The notes under the pieces are model-generated. The model was not told where the DNA came from. It did not search any database and was given only the letters and a program-made list of their open reading frames with translations. From positions 1 through 8,540 of the forward strand of contig JAQVPT010000150.1 in assembly GCA_028701945.1 (NCBI GenBank): a DNA stretch of 8,540 bases. The letters run 5' to 3'. The position numbers and the translations under genes are program-made. The DNA comes from Bacteroidales bacterium (lineage in GTDB: Bacteria; Bacteroidota; Bacteroidia; Bacteroidales; ML635J-15). Below, piece after piece: positions 1 through 7,690 of the stretch (the first letter of the stretch is position 1; each line of letters begins with the position of its first letter).

Positions 1-802
1 GAAGAACTTTTGTTGTATTTATTAGTAAAGGTGCTCCAAAATGTTCGTAAGCTTTCTCTTCTGTTTCAAGTTTCCATGTTATTTCGGTAAATGCTGGCAA
101 TAAATAGTGTGACGATTCTTCTTTACCTAGTAAAATAATTGCTGTATTTGTGATTTTCCCATTTATTGTAATTTTTGCCTTATCCAAAAACTTATCATCG
201 TCCCAAGCGTCTATTTTATTGTAAAATGGTTTATTTAAATTTGTTTCTTTAAATTTTTCACGAGCAAGTTTTAAAGCATTTTTATCCAAATCTTCTATAC
301 TTGCATTCTCAATTGTTTTTGCACTCCAATCCTCATGTGAGTTATAAATAATTCTAACATATTCAGGAAAATTCCGTAAATCGGTTTTATTACTTCCAAT
401 TCTGATATATGGGATCTTTTTAAAATGAGTTGGTTCTCCTTTTGCACTTGGAATTTTTAATAATGTAATATGTTTGCCCTGATAATCAAACTCGTGTATT
501 TCAAAATTAATTTTAGGGTGTAATAGATTCCGTAGCCATAACTCTAAATCCTGATTACCATGTTTGGCTTTTGCAAAACTAAAATTAGTTCCTTTAATCT
601 CCTGAGTTCCATCAACCACTCCCCATATCAAATAACCAAAAGCTTTATTTTTAATGGTCGCGCCATTGCTCATTGCAGAAATATATTCGCCTATCTGATC
701 ATTTGTAACGCTACCTGCACCAAGCTTAAACTCAACCCATGCTGTTTCTTCAGGAAGGCTGATGAACTCTTCTAATAAATCGTATAATTGATTTTCATTC
801 AT
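1..802 (-). CDS. AlbA_2 (Schlafen-type) DNA-binding / RecG-like ATP-binding protein, partial (N-terminal 267 aa)
   Basis: Reading leftward from the ATG at 802-800 gives 267 uninterrupted codons to the window edge, so the 3' part is missing. Residues about 15-140 look like an AlbA_2 putative DNA-binding domain: the WVEFK motif at 22-26, a hydrophobic core with GYLIWGVVDG at 56-65, and the hallmark YIRIGS at 132-137 followed by a FPE segment. Residues 156-267 resemble the region leading into the RecG-like/HATPase_c_4 part of such proteins (LLGKEESSHYL near 220, then EITWKLETEEKAYEHFG). Relatives are usually about 450-560 aa, so roughly half is present. They are annotated as transcriptional regulators or ATP-binding proteins and often sit in defence islands; biochemical roles are mostly unproven. 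The start lies 31 nt after the methyltransferase stop, suggesting co-transcription, though a TAnnTTTG element in the gap could give it its own promoter. No Shine-Dalgarno sequence is visible. The family call is confident; a role in the neighbouring system is inference. Confidence 0.85.
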   Translation of the reverse strand, partial: MNENQLYDLLEEFISLPEETAWVEFKLGAGSVTNDQIGEYISAMSNGATIKNKAFGYLIWGVVDGTQEIKGTNFSFAKAKHGNQDLELWLRNLLHPKINFEIHEFDYQGKHITLLKIPSAKGEPTHFKKIPYIRIGSNKTDLRNFPEYVRIIYNSHEDWSAKTIENASIEDLDKNALKLAREKFKETNLNKPFYNKIDAWDDDKFLDKAKITINGKITNTAIILLGKEESSHYLLPAFTEITWKLETEEKAYEHFGAPLLINTTKVL

Positions 803-809
803 TGTTTTA

Positions 810-817
810 CAAATATA
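810..817 (-). promoter_or_regulatory. possible Bacteroidota -7 element before the AlbA_2 gene
   Basis: On the minus strand these bases read TATATTTG, an exact match to the TAnnTTTG -7 consensus of Bacteroidota housekeeping promoters. It sits in the 31-nt gap between the methyltransferase stop and the AlbA_2 ATG, with only 7 nt between the element and the ATG, so a transcript from it would be nearly leaderless. I see no TTG-type -33 element at 19-21 nt upstream. It may be a chance match in AT-rich DNA, with the gene simply transcribed from the upstream operon promoter. Confidence 0.25.
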
Positions 818-833
818 TTATTTTTTACTTTTC

Positions 834-3800
834 CTACTCATCATCCCCCTCAACTTCCTCCTCTCCCAATGTACCATCTACATAAGCCTCCAAGGATTTA
901 CCCATCCTGTACTTTATGTCGTAGTTTATTATAAAGTCCAACTCAGATTCAGTAAAACCATAATGCTGGGCAATTAAGGTATCTATTTGATCGATGATGG
1001 GTTTGGATTTTGAAACTTTATATTCATATATATTTCCATTTGCTCTTTTGTCATATCGTGTAATTCGATTTGTTTTATATGAGTTTTCTAATAATTTTGA
1101 CAGTTCTACTAATTGAAGCTCATATTCTAAACTAATAGGAAATTCCTTTAAATGCCAATTACCAAAGTGCCAACAGTCAGATATAGCAGAGTAAAAGAAA
1201 TAATGTGTTGTAGAATTGTAGAAACAGAAAAAAGAATTTATGCCTTTTTTATTAATTTTAAACTCTTTAAATGATTTTAATGGAGTAAGGTAAGGCGAAA
1301 ATTTAAAGGGGAAAATCCAATATGATTCACCATAATCTTTTATATAAACTGATTCTTCTCCACTTGACAGTAATTGTGCATATGCTTTATTTTGGGAATT
1401 AACTTTTTTCCATACATCAACGCCTTCTATATTGTAGAGTTTTGGGATTAAACTATCTCTATTGCTATCAGGTGTAACTATCGAATATTTTATATTCTGA
1501 AAAAGAATATTAATATTTTTTGTTCTTAAATATTTTGTAGTAAATATGGAAGAAGAACTTTTGCCTTTATGAAAAGAGAGGACAATTGAAACTCTTTGAG
1601 AAATTCCTTCAAATAGAGACATAGGACGAATAGCGTGATTAGTTATGTACAATGAACCATAATTTTTCATCAACAATTTGCGTAATAATGAATAATCCCT
1701 AATGCTACTTATGCTCATTGGCACTATTAGTCCGCAGAATGAGAATCCATTTGAAATTGTAGCGCATCTTATTTGTATAGATGCAAAAAGATTTGAGTGT
1801 TTTATCTCTTCGGAAATAATAATATACTTTACGTCGTTTGTTTGTACATACGGTGGATTACCAATGATGCAATCAAAGCCCCCTCTTTCTGAAATAATTT
1901 CATAAAATTCTGCAACCCAATGGAATGGCTTATAAGTTTGTAGCCAGTTTTGATATTTTACTTTTTGTTTTTCAGCATCAATGCCATAGTTAGTTGCAAG
2001 ATAGTAATTGAGTTTTTGGTTCAAAGACTTTAATCTGTCAAAAAGCTCTTTTTTTGTTTTACGAAAATCACCACTTCCTTGATTGTTTATAAGCTGTGCA
2101 TCTTGAAAACGCATATAAGCCATGCCCACTATTTCAAATTCGTCTTTAAACTCTTCGAGTTTGGCTTCCGCAAATAGTGCATCCTTTTTTCTAATAGTTT
2201 CAAGTAGTTCTGTCTCATTTGCAAATCCAATAAGAGTATTTCCTGCTCGTATATTGAAGTCAATATCAGGCAATGGCTCGAGTCCGAAATTCTTTTTGCT
2301 TTTATCAACATCAACAGTTGCTACAAGTTTAAGGAATAAACGAAGTTTAGCAATTTCAACAGCTTCCCTCATAATATCAACACCATAAAGATTATTGAGT
2401 ATTATGTTTTTATAAATAAAATACTGCAAATTGGGGTGCTTGTCTGATCTTAATTTATTAAGGATTTTCTCAAAATACTTATGTTTGTCAGGTTCTTCCT
2501 CTGTAAACTCTTCCATCCGTTTTAAGCAGGTTTCGTACAAAGGTTCAAGAATATTCATAGCAGCAAATAAAAATGCACCTGAACCACAAGTAGGGTCAAG
2601 TATAGTAACTTTGGTTAGTACATTATAAAAATTCTTAATAAACGTGGGGTCTTTACATGTTTCAATATAATCTTGTGTAAACTGTCTAATATTCAAATTG
2701 TAAGTAATAAAATCGTTTATGCTAGTTAGTTCCCCATTTTCGATTTTTGCTTTTATTTCTGCATATCTTTTTCTTCTGTCTATTAGTTCTCTGTATGTTT
2801 CGGTAGGTAGTGCAATATCTTGAGGCGCATTCAGATTCCATGCTTTTCGCAACTCCCATAAATGCGGTGTATTATCTTCTTTTACAATTTTGTTATTGAG
2901 TTCTGGAATAAATCCTGATTTAATTCCATCGGGTAAATCGTTGAATAAACCACCTGCTGCAGGTACTCCGTGCTTTACGGCATCGTAAATGTAGTCGTCT
3001 CCGCTATCTGCAATAAAATTCCATAATTCGGAATTTGATTCAAATGCTTTTTCATAATTCCGTTTCGTTTCATCGAACAAGAATGGAATAATGGTATTTT
3101 TACTTATGTATTCGGTAATGTCTTCTTTTGTATAGTAGGCTCCCATTGAAGCCCTATCGTTAATATATTTCTCAAAAATATAACCTATTACATCAGGATT
3201 TATAGTATCTCCTTCGGCATTTTCTCTTGTGTCGAGATGCCATTCCCAATTATCAAAAAAGTTAAATATTTTTTCGAATGCTGTATCATCAATATTGATT
3301 TTATCGAATTGTTTTTCGAGTTCATGTACATCAAATAAACCTCCATTTAGATATGGTATTTTCCCCATGTCAACAGGCAAATCGGTTTTTCGTTTACTTT
3401 CAGGTTTTGCTAATCCATCATGAAACAATTCTAAAAGAAAACTTCTATAGAAACTATAGAAATTATCCTTACCTGAAAGATCCTGACATTCTTTAAGTTT
3501 GTGTTGTAGATAATTTCTATCTTCATTTAAAAAGCCTTTTTTTTGAATAAAATAACAAAACATCAAACGATTAAGCATTAACGAAGAATACCATTGTTTA
3601 TTGGAATTTTCCTTATCTGGTAGCACATCTTCAATACCACTGATAAATTCGAGAAATTGAGTATGTTGTTTTTTAAATTCGGCATAGAATTTCTTTGTGA
3701 CTTTTTCAGCATTAGCACCAAAGTTTTGTTTGATTCTTTCAACTACATCTATAATAGTAAGGCTGCCTTCTTCATCTTCCTTTATAGAAAAAAATGCACC

Positions 3801-4214
3801 TGCTAATTTTTGATATAGTAATTCTGGAGCTTGTCCTTTTCTCCATTTATGGCTAACAGTCCGCACAGGTTTATTTGGTTCACGAACAAGAAGTTCCCAT
3901 TGCTGAATGGTTTTTTCCTTGTCAATAAAAATAATCAAATGCTCATGATGCAATTTAGCAATTTCAGTGTGTATTTTCTTTCGTGTTTGTGCTTCTGGAA
4001 TATGTCCATTTTTGTCAGACAAACAGATTAAAATTGAAAAACCAGCCTTTTCAGCAATAAGATTAAAATTGAATATTTCGTCAGCAGCTTTTTTAGGAAA
4101 ACTTTCATCTTTATAATTCCACCCCAATTGATTAAAGAGATGTTCAAATTCAAAATTCTCAATATATCTGTTAAAAATCTTCTTTTTAATAGCTTCCATA
4201 TTATATATTTTCAT
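834..4214 (-). CDS. Eco57I-like adenine-N6 DNA methyltransferase (type IIG / DrmMI-like), 1126 aa
   Basis: A class I SAM-dependent DNA methyltransferase that would methylate adenine N6 in a specific target. Residues 1-150 form an extra N-terminal domain I cannot assign (AEKAGF at 54-59, EHLIIFID at 91-98). Residues about 350-370 carry GAYYTKEDI, the motif X region of gamma-type enzymes. Motif I is DPTCGSGAF at 540-548 (SAM binding). GVDIMREAVEIAKLRL at 611-626 and GNTLIG at 658-663 follow, and the catalytic motif IV is NPPY at 786-789. Residues about 790-1060 include a RPMSLFEGISQR segment (863-874) and should hold the target-recognition domain. The C-terminus has the ELDFIINYDIKYRMG block (1091-1105) and ends in an acidic tail. 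All methylation motifs are intact. The ATG overlaps the helicase stop by 14 nt, and a GGGA lies 4 nt before it; an alternative ATG (residue 6, position 4199) is less likely. The helicase partner points to restriction or phage defence. The methyltransferase call is firm; DrmMI kinship and target are unproven. Confidence 0.93.
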   Translation of the reverse strand: MKIYNMEAIKKKIFNRYIENFEFEHLFNQLGWNYKDESFPKKAADEIFNFNLIAEKAGFSILICLSDKNGHIPEAQTRKKIHTEIAKLHHEHLIIFIDKEKTIQQWELLVREPNKPVRTVSHKWRKGQAPELLYQKLAGAFFSIKEDEEGSLTIIDVVERIKQNFGANAEKVTKKFYAEFKKQHTQFLEFISGIEDVLPDKENSNKQWYSSLMLNRLMFCYFIQKKGFLNEDRNYLQHKLKECQDLSGKDNFYSFYRSFLLELFHDGLAKPESKRKTDLPVDMGKIPYLNGGLFDVHELEKQFDKINIDDTAFEKIFNFFDNWEWHLDTRENAEGDTINPDVIGYIFEKYINDRASMGAYYTKEDITEYISKNTIIPFLFDETKRNYEKAFESNSELWNFIADSGDDYIYDAVKHGVPAAGGLFNDLPDGIKSGFIPELNNKIVKEDNTPHLWELRKAWNLNAPQDIALPTETYRELIDRRKRYAEIKAKIENGELTSINDFITYNLNIRQFTQDYIETCKDPTFIKNFYNVLTKVTILDPTCGSGAFLFAAMNILEPLYETCLKRMEEFTEEEPDKHKYFEKILNKLRSDKHPNLQYFIYKNIILNNLYGVDIMREAVEIAKLRLFLKLVATVDVDKSKKNFGLEPLPDIDFNIRAGNTLIGFANETELLETIRKKDALFAEAKLEEFKDEFEIVGMAYMRFQDAQLINNQGSGDFRKTKKELFDRLKSLNQKLNYYLATNYGIDAEKQKVKYQNWLQTYKPFHWVAEFYEIISERGGFDCIIGNPPYVQTNDVKYIIISEEIKHSNLFASIQIRCATISNGFSFCGLIVPMSISSIRDYSLLRKLLMKNYGSLYITNHAIRPMSLFEGISQRVSIVLSFHKGKSSSSIFTTKYLRTKNINILFQNIKYSIVTPDSNRDSLIPKLYNIEGVDVWKKVNSQNKAYAQLLSSGEESVYIKDYGESYWIFPFKFSPYLTPLKSFKEFKINKKGINSFFCFYNSTTHYFFYSAISDCWHFGNWHLKEFPISLEYELQLVELSKLLENSYKTNRITRYDKRANGNIYEYKVSKSKPIIDQIDTLIAQHYGFTESELDFIINYDIKYRMGKSLEAYVDGTLGEEEVEGDDE

Positions 4215-7200
4215 TTAATCCCATTGAACAAATTACTCTTGGCATATTATTTTCTGCGACTTTATTATCCATAATACTGAGTTTACCCTCATTACGCTTA
4301 TTTATAATAAATTCAGCAAGTTCTTCGTCAGATATTCCTAATCTTAATCTTACATTTATATGGTTTTTTGCACTTTCTTGCATAGGATATTTAAAAATAT
4401 CATCAATTGCTTTTTTTAATTCTTGATTTTCAAACAGAGTGTTTTTAGTTTCGTCAAAATAGCGATTTAATCTCATATAAGTCTTATACCGTGAACTTGA
4501 TTTCTTACCAAGATGTCCACCTGTCGATTTCTGAATTTTATTTGAAATATCAACAGATTTTTCAACTAATTTATGATGATTTATCAAGGATTCAACAGCC
4601 GGAGTGTCAATAGAACATTCCAATATTTTGAGAATACGATTTTGACTTCTTGATCTTACATTTCCACTTTCATCAAGCCAGGTTAATATATCTGTACCTG
4701 CTGGTGTTTTATGATATGTAATCACTCCATTGTTCAATACAAAATCAGGCTTTTCTTTAGTTGAATACACTACATTTGGTAATTGTGTAATAGTCTTTTT
4801 TAAGCTTGGATTTGCTTTTATTGCCTGATTCCAAATTTCATAAGCTTTTGATGTTAAGTCAACATCATCATCTCCTTCATCTTCATCTAAAATATCCGCC
4901 TTTTCGTTATATAGATCTCTAATATTCACTGGGTCTCCATCAAAAAACACTTCATCAGAACCAACAACCTCAGAGTTTTCGTGAATTCTGTTTTGAAGGC
5001 GAGAGCGTAAGTTAATTATTGTTTCAACACCTTCTGCCGGTAGAAAAGAATAGCAATATATTTCGGGCGATTTTTGTCCAATTCTATCAACACGTCCTGC
5101 TCTTTGTATAAGACGAATTAATGCCCAAGGTAAATCAAAATTTACAATAATATGTGCATCTTGCAAGTTTTGACCTTCGCTTAAAACATCTGTGGTTATT
5201 AGAATTCGGGTTTCATCTCCTTTTAGTTTAATCTCGTTACTAAATGGACTAAATTTATGAGCAGATGCTGTTGGGTTTTCGGTATTTCCTGTTACGCATT
5301 CCATTTCAGTTAAGCCTCGCCTTTTTAGTTCATTTTCGAGATACTTAGCAGTATCGGCGAATTGCGTAAAGATTAGGATTTTTTCGTCTTTATGTGTTTT
5401 ACTTGCAAGTTCCTCAAGCGAATCAATCTTTTTATCAAAAGATGACTCCCAATCCTTGCCAAGATTTAAAATTTGCATGATTATCTCTGCATCTTTTTTT
5501 AATTTCTTTTTCAAAGATGGTTTGAAGTATTCAGGCGAAATCCATTTGAACTTCTGAGGCTTTGCAGCCATTGTATTATATATCTTTTCAGCTCCCTTTA
5601 GATATTCATCAAGATCGCAGTGTATGCTTATTTGACCTAATTCTTGTAAATTCTCATCATGTTCTTCAAGAAATTCGTCCATTACACTTGTTTCCTGTGA
5701 GCCAATTGGCAAAGGAATTTTATTTTCTATAGCATGAATATAAACATAATTTCGCATTGCATGACGGGCAAGAGAGATTAAAAATGCATATCCACTACTT
5801 TCTAATCTTTTAAATAAATTTGTTCGGCAGAATCCCATTAGTCTTTTACCAGCACGAGTAAGATTATCTAGTTGTTTTTGATCGCCTTCAGTGACATTAG
5901 TAAGTTTGTTGTCATCAATAAACTGACCTAAACCATATCTAGGTAAAGTCATTTTATTTATTGTATCTACAACCTCCTTAGAAAAAAGGCTTGCATAAAC
6001 ATCATCAGGATTATCTATATCAAAATCATATTCTATTTTACGTGGAATTCTGTCAGGAAAATAAAACCGATTTCCATCATCAAAAGTTAAAAATTTCCTA
6101 TTGTTTTCTTCATCAGTTTCTGCATAATTATCTCGGATAAACGAACGTGTTCTACGTACAAGAAACATTTTTAATAAGTCTCTCCAATCATCTGCAAATT
6201 CACTTTTTTCAAATGCAGCAATACTAAATGGACTGGTGTCATAAATAGCTTTGTATTCATGTTGACCTCCAATTGATTCAATATACCTTTCCGGACTAAT
6301 TCCTAGGTCTAAATCTTCCGAAATAAACAATCTCAATTGATTTGACAAATCATAATATGTTTTATTGTATGGCGTTGCAGTTAACAAAATTACTTTGGTC
6401 TCATTCCTATCTATATAGTCCTTAACAAACCCATATCTTTTTCCTTCCTTATTTCTAAGGTTGTGGCTTTCGTCAATAATTATAAGTCTGTATCTTCTTT
6501 CTTTCTCTAGCCAAGTATCATTTACGGTAGAAATACTTTTCACAACAGCTCTTAAATGGTATTTGTGAACATAATCTTTCCACATTTCCACAAGGTTTTT
6601 TGGGCATATTATTAGAGTTTCTAAAACGAATGTATCTTCAAATAATTTAGCTAAAGCAGATGCGGTCATTGTTTTACCAAGCCCCACAACATCACCAATT
6701 ATCACTCCGTTTCGATTATGCAAGTGCTGTGCAGCAAGAGTAACAGCTTTCTTTTGAAATGGCAATAAATGGTTAAACTCTTTTGGAATGTCAAAATTGT
6801 TTTCTCCAGTTTGTGCCTCTTGAGATAGATGATAAGCAATTTTTAGGTAAATATAATATGGTGGAATTGTTTTCTCGCCAGCCCAACTTTCACCTATTAT
6901 TTCGGCAAGTTCTTCTGAAATATCAATTGCATACCTGTCTTCCCATCTGTCGTTAAACCATTCGGCAAGTTTTTCTGCTGCATCTTTTTCAACAACATCA
7001 ACATTTAATTCTCCTTGTTTTTCGAGTCCTGAGAATGTTAAATTACTACTTCCTACATATCCGATTATCGGTGATTTTTTATCATTCCGATAGCACAAAT
7101 ATAGTTTCGCATGTAAAGGATGGCTTAAATATAGTTTAACCTTAACTTTACCGCTTAAAAGTTGATTTGCCAATTGTTGCAAAGCAATTTCATCTTTAGC

Positions 7201-7524
7201 ATCAGGTATTCCAAAAGTTAATTGCTCCCTAAATTCGTAAGACATTGCCTTCTTTAAAGCTACAACCTGTGCCTGATCAACCAGACCTTCTTTTTGTTTG
7301 GATACAATTTGTTTAAGTAGATCCTCAGGAGGTCTTTGCATCCCAACAATCAATCTGCAACAACTATCCTCATTACCCTCAAAATTCTCAATATACTCAG
7401 TAACATTTTTCCATCCTCTTAGGTTAAAATATCCTACACAAAAGTCAGATTTGTAAGATTGCTGAAGAGTTTCTTTGAGGTCTGTAGCAAGAATTTCTTC
7501 AATATTATCGTAAATTGTTGGCAT
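4201..7524 (-). CDS. SNF2/RapA-type helicase with N-terminal phospholipase D-like domain, about 1107 aa
   Basis: Numbered from the ATG at 7524. Residues about 10-200 form a PLD-like domain: an SDFCVGYFNLRGW segment at 26-38, a single HxK motif (HAKLY, H138/K140), GSSNLT at 158-163 with N161, and a downstream Glu (E172). The canonical HKD aspartate is not obvious. The helicase core follows: a RapA-like Walker A (GDVVGLGKT, K284/T285), DESH motif II at 351-354, TATP motif III at 382-385, motif IV ILIFTQF at 716-722, motif V TTDVLSEGQNLQ at 777-788, and motif VI QRAGRVDRIGQ at 807-817 with its arginines. A strongly acidic stretch lies at 876-889, before a C-terminal region without a clear family. 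It should use ATP to translocate on duplex DNA, with PLD as candidate nuclease. The ORF continues in frame to an ATG at 7566, but a -7 element at 7580-7587 would leave almost no leader for that start, and relatives as I recall them begin near MPTIYDN, so I prefer 7524. It is first in the operon and overlaps the methyltransferase by 14 nt. Confidence 0.9.
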   Translation of the reverse strand: MPTIYDNIEEILATDLKETLQQSYKSDFCVGYFNLRGWKNVTEYIENFEGNEDSCCRLIVGMQRPPEDLLKQIVSKQKEGLVDQAQVVALKKAMSYEFREQLTFGIPDAKDEIALQQLANQLLSGKVKVKLYLSHPLHAKLYLCYRNDKKSPIIGYVGSSNLTFSGLEKQGELNVDVVEKDAAEKLAEWFNDRWEDRYAIDISEELAEIIGESWAGEKTIPPYYIYLKIAYHLSQEAQTGENNFDIPKEFNHLLPFQKKAVTLAAQHLHNRNGVIIGDVVGLGKTMTASALAKLFEDTFVLETLIICPKNLVEMWKDYVHKYHLRAVVKSISTVNDTWLEKERRYRLIIIDESHNLRNKEGKRYGFVKDYIDRNETKVILLTATPYNKTYYDLSNQLRLFISEDLDLGISPERYIESIGGQHEYKAIYDTSPFSIAAFEKSEFADDWRDLLKMFLVRRTRSFIRDNYAETDEENNRKFLTFDDGNRFYFPDRIPRKIEYDFDIDNPDDVYASLFSKEVVDTINKMTLPRYGLGQFIDDNKLTNVTEGDQKQLDNLTRAGKRLMGFCRTNLFKRLESSGYAFLISLARHAMRNYVYIHAIENKIPLPIGSQETSVMDEFLEEHDENLQELGQISIHCDLDEYLKGAEKIYNTMAAKPQKFKWISPEYFKPSLKKKLKKDAEIIMQILNLGKDWESSFDKKIDSLEELASKTHKDEKILIFTQFADTAKYLENELKRRGLTEMECVTGNTENPTASAHKFSPFSNEIKLKGDETRILITTDVLSEGQNLQDAHIIVNFDLPWALIRLIQRAGRVDRIGQKSPEIYCYSFLPAEGVETIINLRSRLQNRIHENSEVVGSDEVFFDGDPVNIRDLYNEKADILDEDEGDDDVDLTSKAYEIWNQAIKANPSLKKTITQLPNVVYSTKEKPDFVLNNGVITYHKTPAGTDILTWLDESGNVRSRSQNRILKILECSIDTPAVESLINHHKLVEKSVDISNKIQKSTGGHLGKKSSSRYKTYMRLNRYFDETKNTLFENQELKKAIDDIFKYPMQESAKNHINVRLRLGISDEELAEFIINKRNEGKLSIMDNKVAENNMPRVICSMGLNENI

Positions 7525-7579
7525 GATTCTATTATTTTGCGTAAAGTTATTAGAAATTTTGGACATATAAAAGACATTT

Positions 7580-7587
7580 CAAAGTTA
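7580..7587 (-). promoter_or_regulatory. probable -7 promoter element for the helicase-methyltransferase operon
   Basis: The minus strand reads TAACTTTG, an exact TAnnTTTG match. Transcription would begin about 6-7 nt downstream, near 7573, giving a leader of about 49 nt to the ATG at 7524 but under 10 nt to the ATG at 7566. No good TTG -33 element is seen 19-21 nt upstream, where the DNA is nearly all A and T. Placement directly before the first gene of the operon supports it. Confidence 0.45.
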
Positions 7588-7605
7588 ATATTAATTAGTA
7601 ATATT
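7587..7605. repeat. 7-bp inverted repeat with 5-nt spacer next to the operon promoter
   Basis: AATATTA (7587-7593) and its exact reverse complement TAATATT (7599-7605) flank a 5-nt spacer. The dyad abuts the upstream side of the helicase operon -7 element, the position of a regulator-binding operator. The arms are all A/T in AT-rich DNA, so chance is a serious alternative. Confidence 0.3.
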
Positions 7606-7630
7606 TTTAGATTACATTACAGAAAACATC

Positions 7631-7642
7631 TAATAATTATTA
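7631..7642. repeat. 12-bp perfect palindrome next to the plus-strand promoter
   Basis: TAATAATTATTA reads the same on both strands. It overlaps the first two bases of the plus-strand TATATTTG element, mirroring the dyad beside the opposite promoter. It could be an operator half of a divergent control region, but being pure A/T it has weak statistical support. Confidence 0.25.
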
Positions 7643-7648
7643 TATTTG
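7641..7648 (+). promoter_or_regulatory. probable -7 promoter element for the DUF4268 gene
   Basis: TATATTTG is an exact TAnnTTTG match. Transcription would start near 7655, giving a leader of about 36 nt to the ATG at 7691. The upstream in-frame ATG at 7646 lies inside this element and so could not be on the transcript, which supports the 7691 start. No TTG -33 element is apparent at 19-21 nt upstream. Confidence 0.45.
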
Positions 7649-7690
7649 GAGATAATTAAATTATTTTATCATACTTATATTATATCTGAA

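Noticed and set aside
560..775. Plus-strand 71-codon open frame.
   Set aside because: It lies wholly antisense to the well-supported AlbA_2 gene and has no family resemblance.
2129..2314. Minus-strand 61-codon frame, and several plus-strand frames of 60-90 codons between 1702 and 4031.
   Set aside because: They are out-of-frame or antisense shadows of the methyltransferase, whose domain motifs run continuously through the region.
4150..7395. A 17-base direct match between 4150-4166 and 7379-7395, near the 5' ends of the two large genes.
   Set aside because: Both copies encode the same YIENFE peptide in frame; in AT-rich DNA a shared codon string of this length is plausible by chance and nothing around it is repeated.
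7459..7659. Plus-strand 66-codon frame spanning the helicase start and the divergent promoter region.
   Set aside because: It is antisense to the helicase N-terminus and runs through both predicted promoters; no recognisable protein features.
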